Of a DNA stretch of 64,000 nt, positions 8,893 through 17,414 are shown piece after piece. The stretch covers positions 1 through 64,000 of the forward strand of contig CAVRWX010000002.1 of assembly GCA_963725035.1 (NCBI GenBank). Direction: 5' to 3'. The stretch comes from JALZKA01 sp963725035 (GTDB lineage: Bacteria; Actinomycetota; Thermoleophilia; Solirubrobacterales; 70-9). Both the position numbers and the translations under genes were made by a program. The notes under the pieces were generated by a model. The model did no database searches, was not told the DNA's origin, and worked only from the letters and a program-made list of their open reading frames with translations. The stretch's first letter is position 1, and every line of letters begins with the position of its first letter.

Positions 8893-9243
8893 ATGGCCCG
8901 CCGGGAGACTCGAGACGCCCTCGCAGGGATGTCGGGCGGCGAGCCCGCCACAATCGCCAAGGCGGTCGGGCTCCGAGAGGTCGCGCTCGACGCTTCGCCG
9001 CTGACGGAAACCACCATCGCGCTCGTCAGGATCGCGACGCTGATCGCTTTGGATGCGCCACCCGCCTCTTACGGGCGCCAGGTTGCGATGGCACGTGACT
9101 CGGGGGCGAGCCCCGAGGACATCCTGGGAGTCCTGCGCGCCGTCGCCCCGCAGGTCGGCACGGCGCGCGTGGTGGCAGCGGCGCCCGAGCTGATGCTGGC
9201 CATGGGGATGTCACTGCCCGGCGGCGGAGAAGACGATGAGTAG
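8893..9243 (+). CDS. carboxymuconolactone-decarboxylase-like protein without active-site cysteines
   Basis: The 116-residue helical protein matches the CMD/AhpD-like fold in its core (TIALVRIATLIALDAPPASY, then ILGVLRAVAPQVGTARVV). AhpD-type members use a CxxC motif; there is no cysteine here, so a thiol peroxidase role is unlikely. The ATG at 8893 is chosen because of the promoter immediately upstream; the open frame to 8830 has no ribosome site. A paralogue with the same promoter type lies at 35519-35881. Confidence 0.8.
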   Translation: MARRETRDALAGMSGGEPATIAKAVGLREVALDASPLTETTIALVRIATLIALDAPPASYGRQVAMARDSGASPEDILGVLRAVAPQVGTARVVAAAPELMLAMGMSLPGGGEDDE

Positions 9244-9415
9244 GCCCAAGCTCATGATCGTGCGGCGGCGCTCGTTCCTGCGCGCGAGCGCGATCATGGG
9301 CGGCGCGTACGAGCGGAGCGATCCTCGACCGCAGCCCGGATCGTCGGGTACCAGCGATCGGCCGGCAGATCCTCGCCGACAAGATCCCGAACCCGCTCCT
9401 CCAGCCGGGTCCTAG
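9236..9415 (+). CDS. small basic ORF overlapping the CMD-like gene
   Basis: An ATG at 9236 overlaps the upstream stop by 8 nt and opens a 59-residue frame starting MSRPKLMIVRRRSFLRASAI. The N-terminal third looks like a genuine small membrane-tethered or SHOCT-type protein, but from about residue 26 the frame is Pro/Arg-rich and runs antisense into the end of the SulP gene. It may be the head of a gene truncated by the SulP insertion, or noise. Confidence 0.35.
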   Translation: MSRPKLMIVRRRSFLRASAIMGGAYERSDPRPQPGSSGTSDRPADPRRQDPEPAPPAGS

Positions 9416-11027
9416 CCCGCGCGACAGTGAGGGTGATGCCCTCATTAGCGAGGGACGTCGCAAGGTCACGGAGCGCCGTGATGCCGGCGCTGTCAATGTG
9501 GGTGAGCGCCTCGGCGTCGAAGACGACCGTTTGCGTTTCCTCCTTGGCGCCGCGGATCGCCTCACGGACGCGCCCCTTCACGTAGCTCGCGTTCGCGAAG
9601 AACAGCCGGTCATCGATGCGGTATACGACGACGCCGGGCGTCACCTGCGCGGTGCGGTGGACCGAAACGTCGCCGTAGCGGCCCAGCTCTTCTACCCAGC
9701 CGAGCACCGCGTCGTGGGGGCGGGCGGAGCGCCTGACAACATCGACCACCGAAAGGCCAACGGCCAGGGCAATTGCCTCCAGGACACCGGTGATCAACAC
9801 GCCGGCGGTCGTGACCGCGGCAATGGCGAACTCGACGTTGTCGGTTCTCCTCAGCACCCGCCACGCGGGCAGGTCGATGAGGCTGAGTGCCGCCGCAACG
9901 ATGACGGCGCCGAGCACGGCCTGTGGCAGGTCGCCGATTGGATCCGTGAGGAACAGCAGGATCAGCGCGATTGACGTCGCCGCCAGGATGCCCGCGAGCT
10001 GGCTGGGGGCTCGCATCGCGTCGTTCACTGCAGTGCGAGAGTTCGAGACCCCTACGGCCATTCCCTGGGAGAGTCCCGCGGCAACGTTGGTGACGCCGAG
10101 GGCGACGAGCTCTTGGGAGGCGTCGATGCTCTCGTGTCGCTTGCCGGCGAAGGCACGCGCGGTGAGGATGCCGTCGGCGAGAGTAACCAGGAAGAGGCCG
10201 ATGGCCGCAGGGACGAGCGTGGCGACATCGTCGAACGAGGTGGAGGGCAGCGAGATCTCGGGCAAGCCCGACGGCACCGCGCCCACGACCGCGACGCCTT
10301 CGGCCTGAAGGCCGATGGCTGCCGAGACGGCGATTCCGGCCACCACCACCACGAGCGCCGCGGGGAACCGGGGAGCGAGCGCACGAATGAAGAGGAGCAC
10401 GGTCAGTGCCACAAGCGAGACGACGATGGTCGCGACACTCGCATCAGGAAGCTCACGCACTGCCTCGACGAGCTGGGGGATGGGATCGAGGGCGTCGACC
10501 TCGACGCCAAGGAGCTTTCCGAGCTGGCCAATCACCAGTACGAGCGCCACGCCGTGGATGTAGCCCACGAGGACTGGGCGGGAGAGGTAGTCCGCAATCC
10601 AGCTAAGGCGTGCGGCCCTGGCGAGCATGAAGAGAGCACCGACCATCAGCCCGAGGGTTGCCGCAAGGGATGCGGCGGCGGCGCTGCCTTCCGCGGCCAA
10701 CGGCAGGACTGCAACCCCGATCAGCGCCGCGAGCGCGCCATCTGGGCCAACGACCACCTGGCGCGAGGTTCCCATTAGTGCGTAGGCGACGCTGGGGAGG
10801 AGGAGTGCGTAGAGCCCGTGGACGGGGGAGAGTCCCGCCACCTCCGCATAGGCCATGCCTGCCGGCAGGGCGACGGCGGCAACGGTAAGACCCGCAATCA
10901 GGTCGCGGCGGCCGCTCCCGAGGTGATAGTGCCCAAGGCGTTTGGTGACCGGCAGGGCACGGGTCAGGACCGGGTCCTTCGCTGCGGGAGCGAAGGGTGA
11001 GCGCTCACGCTTGGGCGAGTCAGACAC
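9294..11027 (-). CDS. SulP family anion permease with C-terminal STAS domain
   Basis: This protein of about 577 residues has 10-12 membrane helices, with family signatures LPAGMAYAEVAGLSPVHGLYA near the N-terminus and VGVSNSRTAVNDAMRAPSQLAG in the middle. A STAS domain covers about residues 440-555 (VVFDAEALTHIDSAGITALR). SulP proteins carry sulfate, bicarbonate or other anions. Two GTG starts are possible (11036 and 11027); I prefer 11027 because 11036 lies inside a perfect palindrome. Confidence 0.9.
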   Translation of the reverse strand: MSDSPKRERSPFAPAAKDPVLTRALPVTKRLGHYHLGSGRRDLIAGLTVAAVALPAGMAYAEVAGLSPVHGLYALLLPSVAYALMGTSRQVVVGPDGALAALIGVAVLPLAAEGSAAAASLAATLGLMVGALFMLARAARLSWIADYLSRPVLVGYIHGVALVLVIGQLGKLLGVEVDALDPIPQLVEAVRELPDASVATIVVSLVALTVLLFIRALAPRFPAALVVVVAGIAVSAAIGLQAEGVAVVGAVPSGLPEISLPSTSFDDVATLVPAAIGLFLVTLADGILTARAFAGKRHESIDASQELVALGVTNVAAGLSQGMAVGVSNSRTAVNDAMRAPSQLAGILAATSIALILLFLTDPIGDLPQAVLGAVIVAAALSLIDLPAWRVLRRTDNVEFAIAAVTTAGVLITGVLEAIALAVGLSVVDVVRRSARPHDAVLGWVEELGRYGDVSVHRTAQVTPGVVVYRIDDRLFFANASYVKGRVREAIRGAKEETQTVVFDAEALTHIDSAGITALRDLATSLANEGITLTVARARTRLEERVRDLVGEDLPADRWYPTIRAAVEDRSARTRRP

Positions 11028-11031
11028 GCAG

Positions 11032-11061
11032 GACACCGTGCGCCGGCCGGCGCACGGTGTC
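11032..11061. repeat. perfect 30-bp palindrome
   Basis: Two 15-bp arms (GACACCGTGCGCCGG and its exact complement) meet with no spacer between the DUF7144 stop and the SulP start. It could act as a factor-independent terminator without a T-run, or as an operator for SulP. Confidence 0.7.
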
Positions 11062-11086
11062 GAAATGCATGTGGGTCAAATGAGGC

Positions 11087-11485
11087 TCAGCGCTGCGCGC
11101 CGGATCCCTCGACGTACGCCTGGTCCTCGTCGAACATGATGAGGCCGTGGATGATCCAGATGCATGTGATGAACATCAAGATCGACCACCAGGGATTGAT
11201 GCCGCCGATCGAGAAGAAGGCGCTTACGGCGCCCAGGGTGGCGGCGAGGATGCCGATGAACTTTCCGTATCCGCCGCCGCCCATGAGCGAGAAACCGCCC
11301 GTGAGCTCGAGGACTCCGACGAGGATCAAGACCCAACCCAGGGTTTGGAGATCATCGAGGATGAACCGAGTTTCGCCAACGAAGATGTTGGCGTCATCCA
11401 GGGCGCCGATGCCGTAGATGATGTTGAGCGTTCCGAGCATCACCAGCAGAATCGCGGCGAATAGTGTGCGGCCTGCACCTCTCAT
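11087..11485 (-). CDS. DUF7144 family membrane protein
   Basis: The 132-residue, four-helix protein matches the DUF7144 pattern: LGTLNIIYGIGALDDANIF, then LQTLGWVLILVGVLEL, GILAATLGAVSAFFSI, and a C-terminal WWSILMFITCIWIIHGL. The function of the family is unknown; it is common in actinobacteria. ATG at 11485 follows an AAGGAG site. The 154 bp upstream contains TTGACA followed by GATAAC (about 11500-11530 on the minus strand), a possible promoter. Confidence 0.85.
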   Translation of the reverse strand: MRGAGRTLFAAILLVMLGTLNIIYGIGALDDANIFVGETRFILDDLQTLGWVLILVGVLELTGGFSLMGGGGYGKFIGILAATLGAVSAFFSIGGINPWWSILMFITCIWIIHGLIMFDEDQAYVEGSGAQR

Positions 11486-11639
11486 TTTGTGCTCCTTCCG
11501 TTAATCCGGCTTGTTATCTGTGTCGTGTGTGTCAAAAGCCTGGACATACCCCCAGAACGGAGTTTGAGAGGTCCATCGGACGGCTGTCGGCCGATTCGCC
11601 AGGTCTGGGATGAATCGCTCAAAATGCGCTGATCTCGGC

Positions 11640-11921
11640 CTAGATGCCCAGGATCTGCTTCTTCTTGGCCTCGAAGTCCTCAGCGCTGATCACGCCGTCG
11701 TCGCGGAGTTTTGCGAGCTGCGCGAGCTCGGCGGTGTAGTCAGGCGCGGCGGCGGGCGCCGGCGCCGCTGATGGCGGCGGTGCCTGCTCTGCGTCCTGGG
11801 CCTCTTCCTGCCCGGCCCACTTCTGTTGCTGGCGATGATGAACCCGCCCGGCGACGCCCGCGGCGACGCCCGCGCGGGCTGCGGTTCCGACTAGTCCTGG
11901 TCCTCTGCGCATAAGGGGCAT
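11640..11921 (-). CDS. small SHOCT-domain protein
   Basis: The 93-residue protein has a Gly/Ala/Arg-rich N-terminal segment (residues 8-28), a Pro/Ala linker and a C-terminal SHOCT domain (AKLRDDGVISAEDFEAKKKQ). A GGAGG site precedes the ATG at 11921. It lies 15 nt after the DUF6325 gene and is probably in its transcript. Confidence 0.8.
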   Translation of the reverse strand: MPLMRRGPGLVGTAARAGVAAGVAGRVHHRQQQKWAGQEEAQDAEQAPPPSAAPAPAAAPDYTAELAQLAKLRDDGVISAEDFEAKKKQILGI

Positions 11922-11936
11922 CTAAATCATCCTCCA

Positions 11937-12368
11937 CTAGGCGTTTGACTGGGCATAATCGCGTGCAGCCTGGACGACTTCGTGCGGGAGGCGGCCGAAG
12001 TCGAACAAGACCCCGCCCGCGTCGCGCATCGCCTGTGCGACATCCCGGGCCCAGACGTCCTCCCAGACGAGAAGTGCGGCAGAGGTGTTCGGCTCGAGCT
12101 CCTCGGCGGCCGCCTCCAGGTCCTCTTCCGAGAACAGCCCGGATGGCTCCATCCCGAGGTTCTCGAGCCCCTCGCGCACATCCGGATCGATGTCGGAAAG
12201 CTCGAATGCGGCGACGGTGCCGTCCTCGTCCTTGCCAACAAAGGCGATGTCCATGATCCGGATCGTTCCCGCCTCGACCAAGTCGGCAAGCGCGGGTGCG
12301 ATCTCCCCCCGGAACTTGTTGCCTGGGAAGGCAACGATCAAATACTCGACGGGTCCGATCTCAGTCAT
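11937..12368 (-). CDS. DUF6325 family protein
   Basis: The 143-residue soluble protein begins MTEIGPVEYLIVAFPGNKF, then VEAGTIRIMDIAFVGKDEDG, as in the DUF6325 family. The centre and C-terminus (ALLVWEDVWARDVAQAMRDAGG) are also typical. The function is unknown; relatives often sit with SHOCT proteins as here. The ATG at 12368 has a GAGGAG site; an in-frame extension to 12416 has none. A 17-bp palindromic element lies 63 bp upstream. Confidence 0.85.
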   Translation of the reverse strand: MTEIGPVEYLIVAFPGNKFRGEIAPALADLVEAGTIRIMDIAFVGKDEDGTVAAFELSDIDPDVREGLENLGMEPSGLFSEEDLEAAAEELEPNTSAALLVWEDVWARDVAQAMRDAGGVLFDFGRLPHEVVQAARDYAQSNA

Positions 12369-12430
12369 CTTCACTCCTCGCATTTCGACTGCGTTGCACT
12401 CCGCAGAGTTTCGCACTGTGCCTGAAACCG

Positions 12431-12450
12431 CATCACCCGGTACGGGTGAA
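12431..12450 (-). promoter_or_regulatory. palindromic element upstream of the DUF6325 gene (site 3)
   Basis: Read on the minus strand this is TCACCC-GTACC-GGGTGA followed by TG, nearly identical to site 1. At the usual spacing the -10 region is only AACTCT (12405-12410), so the core promoter is weaker or placed differently. Confidence 0.6.
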
Positions 12451-12457
12451 CTGTCGG

Positions 12458-14034
12458 CTAGATGGGCACGGAGGCGGGTGCCGCGTCCGTGGCCACGGGA
12501 TCGGGGAGCCGCATCATCTGGAACCCCCAGAAGAGTCCAACGATGCTCACCAGCAATGGAATGACCAGAGCGATCTGAAGGGCCTGAGGACGCGCCTCGT
12601 CGTTGATCCGAAGGACCTCGTCTTGGATTTCCGGCGGCTGCGATGCAAGTTGTTCCTCGAGGGCCGCGTCGCTCATGACCTGCGCGTCGTCCTCAAGCAC
12701 CTGGGCGATCTGTTCCTTTTCGGCCGCCGGCAGGATCTCGCTCTCGTCGGTCTTGTTGGTGAACGTGATCGAGAGGGCTGCGAGCAGGACCGCACCGACG
12801 AGCGCCAGGCCAACGGACAGGCCGAAGGACGAGATCGACGAGTTGACGCCCGCGGCCTCTCCGACCTGCTCCTCCGACATCGGAGCGAGGGTGTAGTTGT
12901 TGAGTTGCGAGACCAGAAGGCCCATGCCCGCTCCGCAGAACATCAGGGGGATCACGAGGGGAAGGCTCGAATCCGCGTTCGGGATGAGTGGGATCAGGGC
13001 GAGAACGCCCAGGCCGAGGATCGCGAAGCCCGTCCGGATGAGGGCTGCGGGCCGCCGCCGTCCCGCCCTCTTGCCCGCGAGCACCGCGACGAAGAACATC
13101 GTCAGCGAGAGCGGGGCGAGCGAGAGCCCCGCCTCGAGCGCGTTGTATCCGAGGTCGAGCTGGAGGTAGATGGGAAGCGCGATGAGCAGGCCGCCCAGCG
13201 CGATGTTCTGAAGGACGCTCTGGCGGATCCCGAAGCTGAACAGCTTGGCCTTGAAGAGGTCCGGATCGAACAGCGGGGCCTTGCCCTCGCTCTTGCGGCG
13301 GCGAAGCCACCAGACGAGCGCAACCGAGCAGACCGTCCCCACCGTCAGGAGAAGCGCCGACCCACTCGCCGCCCTCCTGCCACACGAGGACGCCGAGCAC
13401 CAACAGGGACATCGCGAGAACGGATAGCGCTGATCCCACCAGATCGACGCTGCGGTCCCCGGTGAACGGCTCCTCGCGGATCACCCCGCTCCCGATCAAG
13501 ACCCCGCCGATGATGACCGCCTCGATCGCAAAGCCGACGCGCCACGAAAGGAGCGTGGTCAGGGCGCCTCCGATGAGCGGGCCGATCGCGGCCGCGATGG
13601 CGCCCGCGGCCCCGATCATCGCGAATACCTTGGCCTGCATCTTCCCGTCGAAGTTGCCGTGGATCAGCGACTGCATCGCGGGGAGATAGAGCGCAGGCGC
13701 CGAGGCCGCCGATGACCGCCCAGAAGGCGATGATGGCGGCGAGGCCCTGCGCGAACACCATCGCTATGGCGCCAAGCGCGTACAGGACCAGACCGGTGAC
13801 GTAGGCCCGCTTGCGGCCGAATAGGTCGCCGAGCTTGCTGCCGATCATGATGAACGCGGCCGATACCAGTGCCTCGATGGCGACCGCCGACTGGACCCCG
13901 CTTACTGTCGTGTCGAGATCCTCGACCACCGCCGAGATCGAGACGTTCATGAACGACGTGTCGATGACGAAGACGAACATCGCCATCGCAAGGAGGAGGC
14001 CCAGCCGCGGGGTACCCGTTTCCTCGGAGGACAT
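12458..14034 (-). pseudogene. DHA2-type MFS exporter with two frameshifts
   Basis: Three overlapping frames together encode one drug:H+ antiporter of about 525 residues: the N-terminus (13700-14034: VIDTSFMNVSISAVVEDLDT, GSKLGDLFGRKRAYVTG), the middle (about 13360-13690: ALTTLLSWRVGFAIEAVI) and the C-terminus (12458-13355: GLLVSQLNNYTLAPMSEEQV). The breaks are near 13694 and 13360, each equal to one extra base. The frames join exactly at conserved positions, so residual sequencing errors are as likely as decay. The second DHA2 gene at 17415 is intact. Confidence 0.8.
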
Positions 14035-14050
14035 CGGCAGGGAGTATTCC

Positions 14051-14701
14051 TCAGAGCGAGAACGTCACCGGGAAGGTGGCTACCCAGGCCACTGATGCAA
14101 CGAACAGGAGGTATCCCATCCCGAGGATCACCTTCTGGCTCCCGACCGTGCGCATCCGCGTGCTCAGACCAGCGAAGAAAAGACAAGCAGCGAAAAGGAC
14201 GACCGCAAAGACGTAGTTGTCTGCCCGTTGGATGTCCACCGTGGCCTGGGCAGACAACGCGTCGGCCTCGTCGTTCTGGGAGGTTGCCGTGTCCGCGGAT
14301 GCCACGGTGTATTGCCGCATGGCGAAAGGGCTCTCCGGGGCGGCAGCGTTTTCGAGCGGATCCTTTGCGATCCATGCCTTGAATGCAGGGGCAAGCCGGT
14401 CGCTGAAGCGGTCGCTATAGAACTCGGCGAGTTCTTTCTCACCCAGCGTCCGCGCGTCGACCCACTGGATAAAAAGCGCGACGTCTACCTGGGTCTCTCG
14501 GTCCGCGATGTCCTGCGAGCGCGTTGACTCGATCCGGGTCGCCGTCGCCTTCATCTGGAGTTTCGCCTGTTCGGAGTGCCAGCGGGAGGACTGATAGCCG
14601 GCCCAAGCTGTCGCTATCGTCGCCATCGCAAGCAGCACCGTCGCGAGAACGTCGATCCGGTGCTGGGTGTGGGTTGCGGCGGGTGTCTCTGGCGTACTCA
14701 T
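14051..14701 (-). CDS. membrane protein of unknown function
   Basis: The 216-residue protein has one N-terminal helix (residues 18-36), a long charged soluble region, and two C-terminal helices (about 162-180 and 192-212). The pattern resembles DUF4337-type proteins, but I do not claim membership. Its ATG overlaps the stop of the DUF4239 gene by 4 nt, so the two are translationally coupled and may form a complex. Confidence 0.8.
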   Translation of the reverse strand: MSTPETPAATHTQHRIDVLATVLLAMATIATAWAGYQSSRWHSEQAKLQMKATATRIESTRSQDIADRETQVDVALFIQWVDARTLGEKELAEFYSDRFSDRLAPAFKAWIAKDPLENAAAPESPFAMRQYTVASADTATSQNDEADALSAQATVDIQRADNYVFAVVLFAACLFFAGLSTRMRTVGSQKVILGMGYLLFVASVAWVATFPVTFSL

Positions 14702-15552
14702 TGGGCCGCCGTGGTGAGTCGCCGGCCGTCCGCGTCACAGGGTGCGGCACCCGTCTCATCGCTCAGGCGGCGCTCGTCGTCCAGGATTCCGAGGGCTCGC
14801 TCCATCGCCGCGGGATTCAGGCTGCCGAGGCCGTCGCGGTAGGGGTCGTCCAGGAACTGGATTAGGAGAAGCATCGTTGCGATAACCGCCGTTACAGAGC
14901 CAATCAGCATCGCCTGGGCCTTGGAGCGCTCCCCCCGGTCGGCGAAGAACAGCATGAAGGCGAAGATGATCAGGGCGATCAGGATGAGCACGAACCAAAG
15001 CGGTCCCGGAATAACGCCGACGGCGCCGTGGATCCGGTCCCTTCGCGCTTCCTCCCGATCGGCCGTGTGGTCGAGCCACTGGTCGTATGCGGACTGCTCG
15101 GCGTTCGACTCGGGCGACGTCGTCCTAAGGGTCCGGAAGAGAGCGGCTGACCAAGGATTGATCGCGTCTGTCTGCGTTCCGTCCTCGAGCGCCGGCCACT
15201 CCACGTAGACGACCGATCTCGCGTAACACAGAAGCTCTCCGCTCAGTCGCCCCCGAACTTCCACCGGCATGAACTGTGCGGTCTCGTACTGCTGCGTGAC
15301 AGCGAGCGCCTCGGCCTCCGCGCCCGCACGCGAGTCGTCGTAGCTCGTGAACGCGAGGAAGATGATGAGGCCGAGCAGGACGGAGAAGCCGGTTGCAAGG
15401 ACCCCGAACGCGCCCGCGGCGCGGTCGCCGTCCTCGAAGACGCTCCCCACCGGCGCCCGGCGGCGGACGAGCAGCATCGAGGCGATGGCGATCGCCGTCG
15501 CAGCGCCGATGATCAGGAGGGCTAGGGCAGGACTCATCGAGAGGCTCGCCAT
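14698..15552 (-). CDS. DUF4239 (bestrophin-like domain) membrane protein
   Basis: The 284-residue protein has helices at about 8-28, 45-70, 183-205 and 215-235. The region GFSVLLGLIIFLAFTSYDDS followed by EAEALAVTQQYETAQFM is characteristic of DUF4239, a family related to bestrophin-like channels. The function is unproven. ATG at 15552 is used; ATG at 15537 is an alternative. The palindromic element at 15579-15598 lies 27 bp upstream and is shared with the divergent gene at 15637. Confidence 0.82.
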   Translation of the reverse strand: MASLSMSPALALLIIGAATAIAIASMLLVRRRAPVGSVFEDGDRAAGAFGVLATGFSVLLGLIIFLAFTSYDDSRAGAEAEALAVTQQYETAQFMPVEVRGRLSGELLCYARSVVYVEWPALEDGTQTDAINPWSAALFRTLRTTSPESNAEQSAYDQWLDHTADREEARRDRIHGAVGVIPGPLWFVLILIALIIFAFMLFFADRGERSKAQAMLIGSVTAVIATMLLLIQFLDDPYRDGLGSLNPAAMERALGILDDERRLSDETGAAPCDADGRRLTTAAQ

Positions 15553-15578
15553 CCTCGCATACGCCGTTCAGACCTAAC

Positions 15579-15624
15579 CTCATCCGGTAGGGATGATGCG
15601 GACGCATACCGGAACCGTTGGGAT
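15579..15624 (+). promoter_or_regulatory. palindromic promoter element between divergent genes (site 4)
   Basis: The repeat TCATCC-GGTAG-GGATGA followed by TG is at 15579-15598; after 20 bp comes TGGGAT (15619-15624) as the -10 box for the gene at 15637. Because it is symmetric it may also serve the minus-strand DUF4239 operon, where TATGCG sits 18 bp from the repeat. Confidence 0.65.
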
Positions 15625-15636
15625 AAGCGACTGAAC

Positions 15637-16521
15637 ATGACCACGGAAGGCACCAAAGCGCGCTGGATTTCGTTTTCCGGGCGGATCTCCTCTCTGGTTC
15701 ACGCGATTAACCAGGCGGATGAGTCCAAGATCGAGGAGGCGGTGATCCGCTTGAGCGAGTCCCGCCGGATCTTCCGCCCCCTCGTGTTCGCGGTCAGCGC
15801 TTTCGCGCTGCTCTTCGACAGCCTCCGGATGCTGATCAACAACTGGCGGCTCCTGCTCTTGCAACTCCTGCCGGCTATATGGATCTGGCTGGCGATGGCG
15901 ATCCTCAAGGGGTACGTCCTCTACGACCAGGACCTGGACGAGATCTACGGGATCCAGATCGTGCCCGTCTTCCTCGTCGTCATCGCGGGCACTGTCGCAA
16001 GCTTCTTCCTCAACGCCACGTTCGCATTCGCGATCATGCGGCCCGGCGCGGCGATCCGCCCCGCGTTCGCCGAAGCTCGGACGCACCGTCGTGACATCTT
16101 CGTTTCCGGCGCGGTGGTGGGCTGCCTTTTGGGAGTCGCCACGACGGTGGCACCGCGGTGGGGCAGCCCCTGGTTCGCGATCTTCCTCGGAGGCGTGGTC
16201 GGGTTGATGATGGTGGCCTACATATCCGTGCCCGCTCGAATCGTCGGGGCCAACGCGACGTACTCGCGGCGCGAAAAGATGGTGACGACGGTGGTCAGCG
16301 GTGTGCTGGGCATCACGGTTTCGCTGCCGCCGTACCTGCTCGGGCGCTTAGGCCTCTTGATGCTCGGTTCCGACGTGCTGCGGATTCCGGGCATCATCGT
16401 GTTGGCGATCGGGATCACGCTCGAAGCGGGGGCCACCGGCGCAGTGAGGGCGATCAAGCTGAGCTCTTCGCTCCAGCAGCGGAGCGAGACGGGGAGTGAC
16501 GATGTACCGTCCAATAAGTGA
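15637..16521 (+). CDS. polytopic membrane protein of unknown function
   Basis: The 294-residue protein has a charged N-terminus and about six helices (near 50-65, 70-92, 105-132, 150-185, 215-235, 245-270). RDIFVSGAVVGCLLGVATTV and PARIVGANATYSRREKMVTT are notable segments; I recognise no family. The stop overlaps the GTG start of the DUF1801 gene by 4 nt. It is preceded by the palindromic promoter element. Confidence 0.8.
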   Translation: MTTEGTKARWISFSGRISSLVHAINQADESKIEEAVIRLSESRRIFRPLVFAVSAFALLFDSLRMLINNWRLLLLQLLPAIWIWLAMAILKGYVLYDQDLDEIYGIQIVPVFLVVIAGTVASFFLNATFAFAIMRPGAAIRPAFAEARTHRRDIFVSGAVVGCLLGVATTVAPRWGSPWFAIFLGGVVGLMMVAYISVPARIVGANATYSRREKMVTTVVSGVLGITVSLPPYLLGRLGLLMLGSDVLRIPGIIVLAIGITLEAGATGAVRAIKLSSSLQQRSETGSDDVPSNK

Positions 16522-16928
16522 GCGGTGAACGGGACCCGCGGGTCGACGACTACATAGGGAGGGCCCCTGAGTGGCAGCAGGAGATCTGCCAGCGGGTGCG
16601 CGAGCTGGTCCTGGGCGCCGACCCTGAGGTGGAGGAGACGATTAAGCGCACGGTCCAGCCGTACTACGTCCTCGACGGCAACATCTGCGCACTTCAGACC
16701 ACGAAGAACCACGTGAACGTCTTTCTCTACTGCGGCGGGATAGTCCCCGACCCGGAGGGGATAGTCACCGACGGGCACGGTGCCTCGACCGGCCGCCAGA
16801 TCAAGATCCGCCAGGACGAGCCGATCAAGGAGAAGGCGCTGGTCGAGATGTTCCAGCGGATCATCGCCAACAACCGCGCGGGCGGCTGGCGGAAGATCAA
16901 GGCTGAGCGCGGCTCGCCTGAGGGCTAG
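16518..16928 (+). CDS. DUF1801 domain protein
   Basis: The 136-residue protein has the DUF1801 pattern: EICQRVRELVLGADPEVEET, the IKRTVQPYYVLDGNICALQT core and HVNVFLYCGG. This YdhG-like fold is widespread; members are sometimes called iron chaperone-like without firm evidence. The GTG start overlaps the upstream stop. Its stop shares the tetranucleotide CTAG with the stop of the convergent channel gene. A second, divergent member is at 52106. Confidence 0.85.
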   Translation: MSGERDPRVDDYIGRAPEWQQEICQRVRELVLGADPEVEETIKRTVQPYYVLDGNICALQTTKNHVNVFLYCGGIVPDPEGIVTDGHGASTGRQIKIRQDEPIKEKALVEMFQRIIANNRAGGWRKIKAERGSPEG

Positions 16929-17359
16929 GGCGCCGGTTCGTCAGGCTTGTCGCTCGCGGCGGCCTCTACTCCAAGAGCGCGCTCGATCGCCTCGAGTCGC
17001 TCTTCGATGTGTGAGAGGTGTGTGACCGTAGCCGGATCATCGTCCAGGTTGTGGCGCTTGCGCGCCTGCTCGATCAGCGCCGCGGTCACCGAGGCCGCGA
17101 TCACGGTGATGAACCCGATTCCTTGAAGCATCAGAACCATGCCGATGATCCGGCCTTCGGCGTCGGAGGGCACGACGTCGCCGTATCCGACCGTGGTCAC
17201 CGTCTGGAGCGCCCACCACAGTGCGAGGCCGATGTCCGGAAACTCGTTGTGGTCCACGAGCCAGACCAGAGTCCCTCCGGCCAACGTGATCGAGAGCGTC
17301 GCGACCACGATGATCTGCGCGGCGCGCCTTGCGGTCAATTTCTCTGTGAGCAGATTCAT
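16925..17359 (-). CDS. two-TM potassium channel family protein
   Basis: The 144-residue protein has two helices (about 14-35 and 70-95) flanking a pore loop with the K+ selectivity filter TVGYGD at about residue 57. A charged helical tail (LSHIEERLEAIERALG) is probably a coiled coil for tetramer assembly. It resembles the pore module of Kcs/Kch channels without a voltage sensor or RCK domain. The ATG at 17359 is preferred over an upstream TTG. Confidence 0.88.
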   Translation of the reverse strand: MNLLTEKLTARRAAQIIVVATLSITLAGGTLVWLVDHNEFPDIGLALWWALQTVTTVGYGDVVPSDAEGRIIGMVLMLQGIGFITVIAASVTAALIEQARKRHNLDDDPATVTHLSHIEERLEAIERALGVEAAASDKPDEPAP

Positions 17360-17414
17360 GTCCCGAACACCGTGGCCCAATCATCCCTGACGCTGATGAC
17401 GTCAGCCCACCGCG

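Noticed and set aside
17360..17400. Possible palindrome site before the potassium channel gene
   Set aside because: Only the right half (AGGGATGAT) is recognisable and no -10 box lies at 20-23 bp.
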